Of a stretch of 64,000 nucleotides of DNA, positions 54,247-64,000 are shown piece after piece. Position 1 is the stretch's first letter. Each line of letters begins with the position of its first letter. This stretch comes from Daedaleopsis sinensis (taxonomy: Eukaryota > Basidiomycota > Agaricomycetes > Polyporales > Polyporaceae): the NCBI GenBank assembly GCA_033807695.1, contig CM066305.1:1116001-1180000 (forward strand), given 5' to 3'. Below the pieces are notes generated by a model, which ran no database searches, had not been told where the DNA came from, and saw only the letters and a program-made list of their open reading frames with translations. A program made the translations under genes and the position numbers.

Positions 54247-57200
54247 ATGGCGGCCGTGAACCTCCAGATGATGGCCAACGTCCCCTTCGACTTTCTCCCG
54301 AATGCTCACCTCCACTCTCGTTCCAACTCGGTCTCCTCCTCCTCCTCACACTCCCCCAACTCCCGCCCTCAGTCTTCCCAGGGTGGTGGCGGCGTTCTGC
54401 GCACCGCGCCAGGTCTCCCACCCTCCGCCGAAGACCTCTACCGCGCTTCTTTCCATACCACCAGCTCCTTCGACCACGCCCGCAACACCTCCGACGCATC
54501 CCTCTCCTCAGCCTACTCCCTCGACCTCGCCACCCCTGCAGACTCCCCTCCCAATCACAACATCACCAACCCCGCGCTGAAGGGCCACCTGCGTCAGACC
54601 CACATCCGTGCCCGGGTCTCAGCTTCCCCATACCCCCGTGACACCGAGAGCGTCCACTCCTCGTCCAGCGAGACTGAGGACATCTCCATGTACCTCGCCA
54701 CCGGCCCCGAGTTCCACGCCATGTATGCGGGTCCGCCCCAGACCATGATGCCCAACCCGGCCGAGGCCATGCATGCGACCGGTGCGTTCGGCAGGATGGC
54801 CCTCAGCCCGGACCACGCCCTCGAGAAGCTCGCGGCCAACGTCCGGGCGGCGACGACGACGAGTGCGTCCGACCGGGCGAAGCAGATATTCGTGCAGGCA
54901 TGGTACGTCCCCCTTCTTCCCATCACGCTTCGTGCTGCGCCGTTCAACGTCCGCCCTTGTTTCGCCCGCCCATCTCATCTCGCCGCCGACGTCCACTGTC
55001 GCCGTGCGTGCCTGTCCCCGTCTGCGTGCCCTGCCGCGCAGGCTGACAGCGAACTACTCGCCGTACCCGGACGGGAACGTCCCGCGCCAGGGCCTGTACT
55101 TCTCCTACCGCCGGGTCTGCGATCAGTATGGGATTCCACACATCAATACCGCCACGCTAGGAAAGGCGATCAGGCTATGTTTCCCCACTATCAAAACGAG
55201 ACGTCTGGGAGTCCGAGGGAACAGCAAGTATCATTGTACGTCTGCACCCTCGTCCTTCGATCATGATTCTGTCGGCGCTTGATTGACGCCACTTTGTCGA
55301 CCTGTGTCAGATTGCGGCATCCGTCCTGCGACGTCCGCCGAGGCTGAGTTCCTCCAGGATTACATCCGCAAGTCCAACAACAATGCCGCACAGCAGGCGG
55401 TCAACGCCCAGCGCATGTCAAACGACGGCGGCGATGGCATGAACCGTGGCGGCTCGGATGAGGACGAAGAGGACGAGTCCGAGGGCCCCGGCTCTGGGAG
55501 CGCCTCCAAGCGGAACTCGCTGAATCTGTCTAGCGGAGGCAAGGCCCCCGCCATTTTCGCAGATGAGAAGACTCCCACCGCTGCGAGCCTCCTCTCGCAA
55601 GCGCAGGCTACCCAGCGCGCGGCGAGCACTTTCCCGGTGCAGGCGCCCATGCGGAGGCACACCGGTCAGGAGGGCCTCCAGGTGTCCCAGCCATCCCCTT
55701 CTGGAAGCGTGTCGGCGGCGATGCCCATAGTGGGCGGGAGCGCCACGCCCTCTGTCCGTCATATGCCGAGCTTCCCGTCCATTGATGAGGCGGTCGGCGC
55801 GAACTCCACGACGCCGCAGAGCATGGCCGCCCGCGAGGTGTGGACGTGGTTCCAGGACCACCTCGACGCGCTGCTCGAGAGCGTGCGGTCGTATCGCTTC
55901 GACCAGTTCGAACTGCACCTCCGCACGTTCTGGTCGAGCCTGACCGGTGCCCATCGGGAAGTCGTGCATGCGCCGGCAGTCGCTGGCCTGATGGCGAAGG
56001 CGGATGCCATCGTTTACGATGTACGTTTCAGGAACTGTTCGTGTTCGGGTGACGGAGTTTGTCGCTGACGATCACGCTGCAGGAAATCCTCGAATTGCTC
56101 CGCTCGCAAATGCTCTCGCCGATTCCACCCGCGTCGCTAGCTGGCCTCCGCCAGCTTGCCGACAAGATGGAGAAGATCCTCCTTGTGGCCCTCGACTCGT
56201 ACGGAAACACGTTTGTCGAGCCCAAGGTCGAGCTAGGCGCACGCTTCGGGCATCTCGTTCGTGAGTGATGTTCTCTGACAGAGTGTGGACGCACAGCCCG
56301 ACTGAGAACGCTGCCCGCCCTTATCCGCAGTGCGCTTCCTTGATATCTACCAGGTTACGCAGGCGTTGAACACTGTCCTGACTAACCAAAAGCAGCTGTC
56401 GGACATGAGGCGGTCGTGGCAGAAGATAGACTTTGAGTCGGTGCGGAATCAGTCGGCGCTGGTCTGCAACTGCCGGCACGAGGACCTGGTGCAGCTGCTC
56501 GAGAACGAGTTCGTGCAGGTCCTCGACGGCCTCAGCAAAAGCCAGGACCCCGTCCGGGACGTCATGGCCTGGGCCGACAAGTGCTGCGAGCGGTTGATGG
56601 GTGGCCGCGGCGCAGGTGTCGAGGATAGGTCGACGATGAGCTCGCGGAGCGTGCTGATCCGCTGGGGTTATGTGACCAGCCAAGTCATGCGAGATCTGGT
56701 AAGGACGAGATTGCGACGCGTGCGTTTGGCCGGCTAGCTAATCGCCGATGCCGCAGACCATTCGGAGCGACCCCGCGTTCGGCGCGTTCCAGATCCTCAA
56801 GCTGTTCTTGGAGTGAGTCTATCACCGTACCCTTGTGCCGATCCCCACTTACCGTGGACACCAGCGACTGGATCGCGCTCAACGTCCTCCGCAACGTCGC
56901 GCTCTCGACGAACTCGGTCGCGGCGTCCGTCGAGCCCGTGATGCAGCAGCAGTTCTTCTCGCTGTCGCCGATGCCCGGCCAGGAGAGCTTCTCGAACACG
57001 ACCGTGGACGTCCGCCCGTCGACCGCGATGGCGCACACGCCCACGACGTCCAGCATGCTCGCCGCGCTCCAGGCGGACACCTTCGGCGGCGCGCTCGACC
57101 CCGCGGCCACGACGTTCGGCGCGGACGCGTTCAGCTCGCTCGGCTACCTCGACGGCCCGTCCTCGCAGGACGACGCGCTCGCCGTGCACAACTCGGGCCT

Positions 57201-57339
57201 CGCGTTCGCAGACTACCACTCGAGCTTCGAAGTGCCTGCCTTCACGCCGCAGGACCTGGGCATCAGCACGTCGGGCACCCCGCCGTCCGCGGGCAGCGAC
57301 CCAGAGAACGAGAACGAGCTCGTCAAGTCGGAATCGTAA
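54247..57339 (+). CDS. RFX1: RFX-family winged-helix transcription factor
   Basis: The N-terminal ~200 residues are Ser/Pro-rich. The RFX DNA-binding domain starts near residue 209: Q-A-W-L-T-A-N-Y, then N-V-P-R-Q-G-L-Y-F-S-Y-R-R-V-C-D, and then L-G-K-A-I-R-L-C-F-P and T-R-R-L-G-V-R-G-N-S-K-Y-H-Y-C-G-I-R-P. These are the diagnostic residues that bind X-box half-sites. A linker with an acidic run follows, then the conserved RFX C-terminal dimerisation region (W-x-x-F-x-x-H-L, I-Y-D-E-I-L-E-L-L, W-V/I-x-L-N-V-x-R-N-V-A) and a Ser/Thr-rich tail ending at the TAA at 57337-57339. Fungal RFX proteins (Crt1, RFX1) repress DNA-damage and morphogenesis genes. At least six exons; exact edges in the middle are approximate. 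Confidence 0.93.
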
Positions 57340-57791
57340 TTCGGGAAACGTGTGCTGCTGCTGTTGTTTGAGCGATCTGCGAACGACTTTTTCCTCTCTA
57401 CCTAGCGCTATACTGTAGGAATCCCAACTAATGCCTGTCCGCCCCGCTTTCCTCGGCTGCTAATTATTGACTTTTGCTCCGCTGCTGTATTGACGTCCTC
57501 CCGTAAATCCACTATCGATCTCTCCCTCCTGTCGCTCCCGAGTCCCGACGAATGTATCCTCATCTTTACCGGTCACGCGTGGACGCTAGCGATACCTCGG
57601 GTTATGCTTTCAATGCTCGTAAGTTACGCCGTCGCCACGTGTGTGTATGACCGAGTGTGTAAGTTCAAGTTGTGTGTAATACTAAGATGCAATTGCGAGC
57701 GGTGATCGTAGGATATGTAAACGCGCATCAAGGAATGTACACCATGTTAAGTCCACCAGCACCACCTAAGAGACCATCCCAGATTGCATCG
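57340..57791. other. Convergent intergenic region, RFX / BFR1
   Basis: 452 bp between converging stop codons. No gene or repeat seen. Confidence 0.45.
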
Positions 57792-59605
57792 CTATACCTC
57801 GACCTGCTCCTGGACCACCTCTAACTTCTCGTCGACAGCCTCGGTGGGCACTCCCACCGACAGGCCGTCCTCAGCAGCCGGCGTGGGAGCGGGCTCAGCC
57901 GGCCGCTCCGCGCCGCCGTTGGGAGGAGCGTCGGTCGATGCGGGGACCTCAGCGTCGACTTCCGCGGACTTGCTGCCGAGGAGCTTGCGGACCTCCGCTT
58001 CCGCCTTCGCCTTGTTCTCCGCGGTGACACGCGCCTGGTTCGCCTCGAACCACGCCTTCTTCGTCTTGAGGTCTTCCACAACACGCGGCACGTCCGTGGT
58101 CGACGTCGGCGGCGGTATTGAGAGCGATAGGAGCGCGGAGAGGGTGGCGAACGGTACGTTCAGCTGGCTGCCGGTGGCCGCGGGCGCGGGTGCGTCGCCG
58201 TCGGCCTGTGCGACGGGGACGGGGGTCTTCGCGCCGCCCTTCTTGCCGCCCTTCTTCTTGCCGCCGCCGCCGACAAAGTACGACTCGTCGTCGTCGCCCT
58301 TCTTCTTGCGCACGACGACGCCCTCGGGCCCCGCGTCCACCTTCCGGATGTCGAGCTTCGGCACGCCCACGAGGTCCGACTTCTCCGTGAGGGGCTTCTG
58401 GCTCGACAACGTGGCGGTCGTCGACTTGCCCGAGAAGGAATCGATCAGCGTCTGGCAGTCCTCGATCTGGGCTTGGAACGCGGGGATCTCAGCCTCCTCG
58501 CGGAGGCGGTCCACGGCCTCCTTCTTCTTCGCCTCCTCCTGCTCCGCGCGCTGGGCACGCAGCCGCTCCTGGCGCCGCGCGCGGTCCTCGTTGAGCTTCG
58601 TGTAGAACTTGTCGTTCGCGTCCTTGTAGCGCTGCGCGGACTCGCGCTTGCGGCCGTACAGCTCGTCGAGCTGCGCCTGGATCGCGTTCCGCTCGTCGAA
58701 CAGCTTGTTCCGGCTCGCGTACGCCTCGTCGCCCTCCTTCTTCAGCTCGTCCAGCTCCGCCTTGATGGCGTCGTACCGCTCCGAGGCCGCCTTCGCCTCG
58801 GGGTCGTCCAGCTGCTTGCGGATCTCGTCGGCCTTGGCGCGGTCGGCTTCGATGGCCTCCTGGTCGGCTTGGAAGCCCTCGACTGTCCGCCTGCTTCGCT
58901 TGCACTGGCTGATCTCCTGCAGTGCACGCTTTTCCTCAACAAGCTTGAGGTTGCCAGACTCGACTTGCTTCTCCAATTGCCTTGGCCAGGACGTGAGAGT
59001 GAGGAGAAGGGGTCGAGGGAGCGGGCGTACCTGATACGGTCGTCGACCTCGGCGACGGTCTTGTAGGGCACTTTCGCCTTCGCCGCATTCAGGTCCTTAA
59101 TCTGCGAAGGAGTGAGTAACGCAGTTGCAGAGCGTGGAGTAAGACTCACCTTCTTTTGAATGCCCTCCTGAAGGGCAGTGAGCTGTTCGCGTGTCTTCCC
59201 CCTCGACAGCTTGCTCGTGGACTGCTGCCCGCGGATACTGTCTAGTTCGGCACGGAGAGCATTCCGTCTCTCCGCTGCGGGCCCGCCCTTTTGGTTACCG
59301 CCTATCTTCTCCCTGACTGCACTCTATTCTCGGAGAAACGGGCAATGGAGGGCATATGAACTTCTGGAAGCCGAGCTAGCACGCGTAAGAGACCTCACCA
59401 ACTTCAGCTGGAGAGCGTCGATCTCGGCCCTGATTTTGTTCTGTTCCGCATCATAGAGCGCCTTGTCTGGCTTTCCAGAGCCATAGGCAGCGAATTCGTG
59501 GATCTCGGCAGAAGACACGGCGGGACTGGCGGTACCGGAAGGGGTATCGACCTTGGGCTTTTTGGCAGCGCCGTTAGTGGCGGCAGGCTTGGACTTCGGG
59601 GCCAT
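57792..59605 (-). CDS. BFR1: BFR1-like mRNP/ribosome-associated coiled-coil protein
   Basis: The gene starts at the ATG at 59605 (M-A-P-K-S-K-P-A-A-T-N-G) and ends at 57792. It is almost wholly charged coiled coil in the first two-thirds: A-L-R-A-E-L-D-S-I-R-G, V-D-D-R-I, L-E-K-Q-V-E-S-G-N-L-K-L-V-E-E-K and A-L-x-E-I-S-x-C-K-R-S-R-R. A G-G-G-G-K-K-K-G-G-K-K-G patch and a conserved C-terminal helical region follow (V-V-E-D-L-K-T-K-K-A-W-F-E-A-N-Q). This is the fungal Bfr1 family, a polysome- and ER-associated RNA-binding protein first found as a suppressor of brefeldin A sensitivity. Four exons; the last is over 1.1 kb. Confidence 0.88.
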
Positions 59606-59917
59606 AGTGAATGAGAAAAGACAGAGAGAAGGGTGTAGATTAGGTGGTGGACGAGCGGAAGGGACGAGAGACAGCAGGCGTGAGAAGGAGGTGGTTACGG
59701 TCAAGCCGGGCTCCCGTGACGTGGCTGCCCGGATAGCCAGCTGAATAGCCGTGAACTTGCTTTGAAGAGCGCGCCAGATCCGCGCCAGCTACCCCTGGAA
59801 AACATAGCAGGTGCGGGATGATACGCATAGAACTATGGAAAACAGTACATAAACGAGAATGACCTAGGAATGCAGAGAGTACAGTGCTATAGGGAATATA
59901 TGAGGCAGATACGAGTC
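59606..59917. other. Intergenic spacer, BFR1 / NHP2
   Basis: 312 bp between the BFR1 start and the NHP2 stop (same strand). No gene seen, and it must contain the BFR1 promoter. Confidence 0.45.
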
Positions 59918-60683
59918 TCAGAAGATGAGCTTTTGGTCCAGGAGCTGTATCTCTTTACAGCACTCGTCGTACGTCTCCCGGTAGTCGTCGTCCTTCTCCT
60001 CCTTCTCCCCGTCCTTTGGCTTCGACTTCTTCTTCTGGTCTGGACACACCATCACACAACTCGTGGGCCGCTTCGTTGCGCTGGCATGCCCCAACTCCTC
60101 TTTTGATGGCACGAAAACGTACGGAATGTTCGCATCCTCGGCCATGACGGGTAAATGTGAGATGATGTCTATGGGTGTAATGTCGGCTGCGAGGATGAGG
60201 AGGCTAAAGACCAGAGTCAGCAACACCCATGGCTGTCAAGTAAACGACTACTCACCCTTTCTCTCCCTTCCTGATAGCCTTCACGACCTCTTTTACTCCG
60301 CGCTTTACTTGCCGCTGTTTCGAAGCTGGGAAAAGGGGAAGAATTGAGCATACGCTACAAGATAGCAGTCGTGTTGATGACGCGCACCCTTCTTGATAGT
60401 TTTATGCAATTTCTTCAACATCTTCTTCTGCGCAAGCGGTTGCGCTATTGGAGAAAGGTCTTCCAAGGGAATGACAATCTCTTCCTTCTCCTTTCTGACT
60501 TTCTTCTCGACCTAGAGACACAGTTGCACAATCTATACTGATACCGAGGGGCGATTGACTTGCCTTCACCAGCTCCGCATCCTCCATGTCGACATCGTCG
60601 TTCACTTCAATGGACTCCGTAACGGTCTCGGTGACCTCCTTCGTCTCTTTTCTCTTCTTATCCTTCTTCTCGGACTTGGCCAT
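59918..60683 (-). CDS. NHP2: NHP2, H/ACA snoRNP L7Ae-family protein
   Basis: The gene starts at the ATG at 60683 (M-A-K-S-E-K-K-D-K-K-R-K) and ends at 59918 in four or so exons. After a basic/acidic N-terminus come I-A-Q-P-L-A and K-K-M-L-K-K-L-H-K-T-I-K-K-A. The L7Ae core follows: V-K-R-G-V-K-E-V-V-K-A-I-R-K-G-E-K-G, L-L-I-L-A-A-D-I-T-P-I-D-I-I-S-H and N-I-P-Y-V-F-V-P-S-K-E-E-L-G. The C-terminus is Lys/Asp-rich. NHP2 is a core subunit of H/ACA particles that pseudouridylate rRNA and snRNA in the nucleolus. The tail is longer than in yeast Nhp2. Confidence 0.93.
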
Positions 60684-61805
60684 GTCGTTAGGGTGGTCGT
60701 TCGGGTGGTCTGAGCAGTTGAACGAGTGGACGGACTAAGCGCACGATGATATCGAAAATTCGTTCTACCATATAGCGATCACGTGGCTGGCTCAAGGCGC
60801 GCAGGCGCCGAAGTGAATTTACAGACATACGGAAATCCGAAACATGAGCGTGTCTTGACTCTTGTGTTACTGTACTTGAGTACTTGAGTGCGTTAGAAGT
60901 TACAAAGACATAGATTCCTTACGCTAATTAATGATCGACGAGCATCAAGAGACTAGGTACATAGCTAGTAGTTGCATCACACGGTTCACTCCCGGTTCAT
61001 CCTCAACGTGCAACGTGCGGAAAAGTTGGCACTGAATTGATCGTACGGGGATTAATCGTATAAGTATTGGCAGTCCTTGGGTAACCACAGAGTCACCAAT
61101 TACGCCTCTACATGCTCAGTCAATGCTCAGTACTTCGCGGCAAGGTACCTATCCCGATATCTGGTAGGAGACGATAGCCAATTTTACTCACCGAGCATCG
61201 AAGCGAAATTCTCGGAGGCAGTCGAGCCTTCGGAACTGATGAGCACGCTGGCTGATGCTCATAACGTACGCATTCCGCCCACGCGCACAAGATTGCTGGT
61301 GGACACTCTCACGTCTCTCCGCTCGGACCGTCTTGCGAGTATGCGCACTTCCGATTGGAGGATGTACCATCGTCATCTTGTACAAGAGCGACGGGAGCTT
61401 GACGACAGAATAATTGAAGCCCCTGAGGCATGAGAACAGTCTGAAAGCGTTGGTGGTGTGCGCTGGCGGCTGAAAATGTATTCGTCCCGCGCTGATTGAG
61501 AGACCAAGAGTGACGCGCTGAGAGTGTTCTGGTCTGTATGCGACAAGAATCGAGCAGGATGGGGATTGAAACGTTCGTTGCTAGCCTGAGAGGGCGGCGA
61601 GGTGGATATGGGAGAGGAGGAGAGCTGGGAGACGCAGGAAGGTGATTGGTATCATCGAATGTAACCTTAATCGGGAGAGTCGACCACGTGGTTATCAAAA
61701 GCGGTAGCCACGCGCTCTTTGCCTCTGTTCGTCCAGTTTATCGGTCCATAGACAACTGAGACAGTCCGCGCCGGGACCTCCTCCCGCCCCCCGCCGTCCA
61801 CAGCC
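60684..61805. other. Divergent intergenic region, NHP2 / bHLH factor
   Basis: 1.1 kb. A 118-codon + strand ORF at 61077-61433 has no coding bias or recognisable motif and is not called as a gene. Promoters for both flanking genes must lie here. Confidence 0.45.
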
Positions 61806-63963
61806 ATGTCCTCCTCCCCCGCAGACAGCGACAAGCCCTCCTCAGGCGCCAAAAGACCCCCCGCCTCCCCCAACGGCGCCCCTAGTCCCTTCCACCTCCA
61901 GAGCAAAACCGCTTCTCCATCCCTCGCCCCCCGACAGAACCCCGTAACCCCGCTCGCTCCTCTAGAGTTTCTCCAAAATCAACGTCGAGGTTCTATCACG
62001 GACCCTTCATTACATGCTGGCCCCCACCCACCCGCCTTTCCCGTCGCGGGCCCCTCAGGTATCTCATCGCCTTTCCGACGGCCGGACTCCCCTGCGACAA
62101 GTTTCCCGTCGTCAACCTCCCACGAATCCAGACGCTCCTTCTCCCAGTCGCGGCCCTTGTCCCCGTACAAGTTCGGAGACGCTTCTTCTCAGCCCACTGA
62201 GAGCCCCAACGCACATCTTAGACGCCTGCTCAGATCTCCGTCCGCAGAGACCGTGGACAGGCGCACCCCCACGCAGGCCATGGCGGTGGACAGTGCCCGG
62301 GAGGGCTTAGAGCGGAACGGACGCGAAGGTGAGCTTGCTCTGGCAGGTAGGAGCAAGGTACATCTGTGGGTCTGAATGAGCTCCACTCCCGTCGTATATG
62401 TGCAGCTCCGAACAGGGCGAAGGGCAATGACCACATGGATGTCGACAGGACCGAGAGTGCGCAACAGCATGGCCCGGAAAACGGCGGAAGCGGACGATCG
62501 GATCCAGGAGACCGTGATATGGAAGACATAGACTACAGCGGCCGGCGACAGTCTGTAGTAGCAGGTGGTTAAGCCCTTCGTTTGATTGGGAAGCCTACTC
62601 ACGCATCACGTTCTGCCTCAAGGCACGAAGCGCAAGATGTCGTCCGACAAAGGCGTGTATCCTGGTGGCAACACAGACATCGATCCACAGCTCGTTGGGC
62701 AGGAGGGCGGCAGGGAGGGCGAAGAACCTGCGCCCAAACGGCGAGGCTCTGCGATTGACACGCAGAGAATCGCGCAGCTGAGTCTGTACGACCGACGGAA
62801 CTCGTCAGCGGATGTGCGGGTCGCAAGCGGGTCGTGGTGGGCGAATGACAGACGGGACTCGACGTCCTCGTCTGCGTACACCAGCACGAGCACGAACACG
62901 CCTCTGACGACCGGATACACCACTCCCTCCTCGGCAATTCCCGGCGACTCGCCACATGGTCGACCTCCTGGTGGCATCGCAACTTTCGCGTGGCCTGCCA
63001 ATCCTCATCCCGATCAACCAGCGCCCCCTGCAAACATGCAGAACGAGGCCGTTAATATGCAGGGCCCTCCTCCCTTCGACCCCCTCACAACAATCATGCC
63101 TCCAGTCGCCTTCGCGCCAGATCGCAGAATGTCTGCACCCAATATTTCCCCAGACACCCTCCCGACGCCTCCAGCCACGGGTCCGACGCGGGCTCTCAGG
63201 TCACGCTCGCGTCCGCCCTCGCGTGTCCGTGCCGTGGACCCGTCGGCATCCAATAGCGCGGGTCAGTCCTCCGCTGGTAGCACTCATCCCGACGATGGGA
63301 CCGGTTCCCTTTCCGCCGGGGAGAAAGCTTCCGGGTCGACACCGTACTCGCGCTCGCCCGAGTTGCGCGTATCTCACAAGCTTGCAGAGCGCAAGCGCAG
63401 AAAAGAGATGAAGGAGCTCTTCGACGAGCTGCGGGACCAGCTTCCTGCGGACAGAGGCATGAAGGCGAGCAAGTGGGAAATACTCAGCAAAGGTGTGTCT
63501 TTATGCTCGAGGAATAAGTTGGGATAGCATGTGCTCAAAGTGGCTCGTAGCGATCGACTTCATAGTCACCCTCAAGCAGAACCACCAAGATATGGGAAGG
63601 GAGATCGACATGTTGCGGCACGAGCTCGAGGGATATCGTCAAGGCATGCCACCGCCGTTCGCGGGAGCTCCTCCGCATGTGGTCTACGGTCATGGACCAC
63701 CCGTTGGCGTGCCTCCTTATCCTCCGCCGCCGCCTGGAGCACCGGGTGCTCCACCCGCCTCCCATCCTCATTCCGGTGGGCCTCCTGGGCCGCCTCCTCC
63801 TGGTCCTCCACCACATCACCCGCATCCTCCTCCTCAGCAGCCTCTCTCCAGACCGGGCTCGTCTCAGAACGCCTACCCGCCTGGTGCGGGCCCCCCAGGC
63901 TCATCTCAATCACCGACCGTGAATGGCAACCCTACCGCATCTCGGGCGGACAATTCGTCATAG
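61806..63963 (+). CDS. bHLH transcription factor with long Ser/Pro-rich N-terminus
   Basis: Several exons starting at the ATG at 61806 (M-S-S-S-P-A-D-S-D) encode a long disordered region rich in Ser, Pro, Arg and Gly. The basic helix-loop-helix domain follows (H-K-L-A-E-R-K-R-R-K-E-M-K-E-L-F, then the loop and K-W-E-I-L-S-K-A-I-D-F-I), split by an intron around 63,491-63,551 after K-A. The H-x-x-x-E-R-x-R-R pattern predicts binding to CACGTG/CANNTG E-boxes. A helical extension (D-M-G-R-E-I-D-M-L-R-H-E-L) follows, then a Pro/His/Gly-rich tail ending at the TAG at 63961-63963. Similar fungal factors act in carbon and lipid regulation, but the specific target is unknown. Confidence 0.88.
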
Positions 63964-64000
63964 GGTCTCCTTTCACTACCAACCTCAACTGTAGCGATAT

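Noticed and set aside
61077..61433. 118-codon + strand ORF between NHP2 and the bHLH gene
   Set aside because: No codon bias, no homologous motif, no promoter signal. It may be chance in AT-richer DNA.
1..64000. tRNA, rRNA and CRISPR elements
   Set aside because: No cloverleaf with paired A and B box sequences, no rRNA-like stretch and no spaced repeat array of CRISPR type was recognised on either strand. The 42-bp array has no unique spacers.

Overview
The window is nuclear DNA of a filamentous basidiomycete, most likely an Agaricomycete (polypore-like). The signs are a GC-rich coding background, protein genes broken by many 45-90 nt GT-AG introns, a KDZ-family transposase remnant of the kind common in mushroom genomes, and a set of conserved eukaryotic genes. 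No prokaryotic operons, CRISPR arrays, tRNA or rRNA genes were recognised. Exon edges were placed by hand from reading frame, splice consensus and family conservation, with no transcript evidence.

Region 1-7,100 is repeat-rich. It holds the 3' end of a KDZ transposase gene, a 42-bp tandem repeat array with higher-order structure, and an apparently intact 1,723-codon LINE-type retrotransposon (endonuclease, reverse transcriptase, RNase H, zinc knuckle) that ends in an A16 tail.

Region 7,450-29,000 is gene-dense and uses both strands: EMC10 (-), an orphan gene (+), BSD2/NDFIP-like (+), cytosolic Phe-tRNA synthetase beta (-), Cactin (-), mitochondrial ClpX (+), RanBP1 (-), an EMP24-type p24 cargo receptor (+), kinesin-8 (-) and dihydroorotase (+). 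EMC10, BSD2 and p24 act in the early secretory and ER quality-control system. Cactin acts in splicing and RanBP1 in Ran-dependent transport. ClpX serves mitochondrial proteostasis and dihydroorotase makes pyrimidines.

Region 29,000-49,030 holds a double-RING/LON-domain protein (+), glucose-6-phosphate dehydrogenase (-), a THOC5-like protein (+), a Ubc8/UBE2H-type E2 (-), a head-to-tail run of three predicted four-pass MARVEL-like membrane protein genes (-), and acetoacetyl-CoA synthetase (-).

Region 49,999-63,963 holds a small orphan gene (+), vacuolar endopolyphosphatase PPN1 (+), an RFX transcription factor (+), BFR1 (-), NHP2 (-) and a bHLH transcription factor (+).

The most unusual signal is gene structure. 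ClpX and PPN1 contain coding microexons of 5 to 19 nt, several of which carry only a catalytic motif (Walker A in ClpX; metal-ligand motifs in PPN1), and Cactin ends in a 15-nt coding exon. Other points of note are a LON/RING gene whose two possible last exons give either a CaaX box or a transmembrane tail, a dihydroorotase gene with a GC-AG intron plus an 855-bp intron, and the MARVEL-like gene run.
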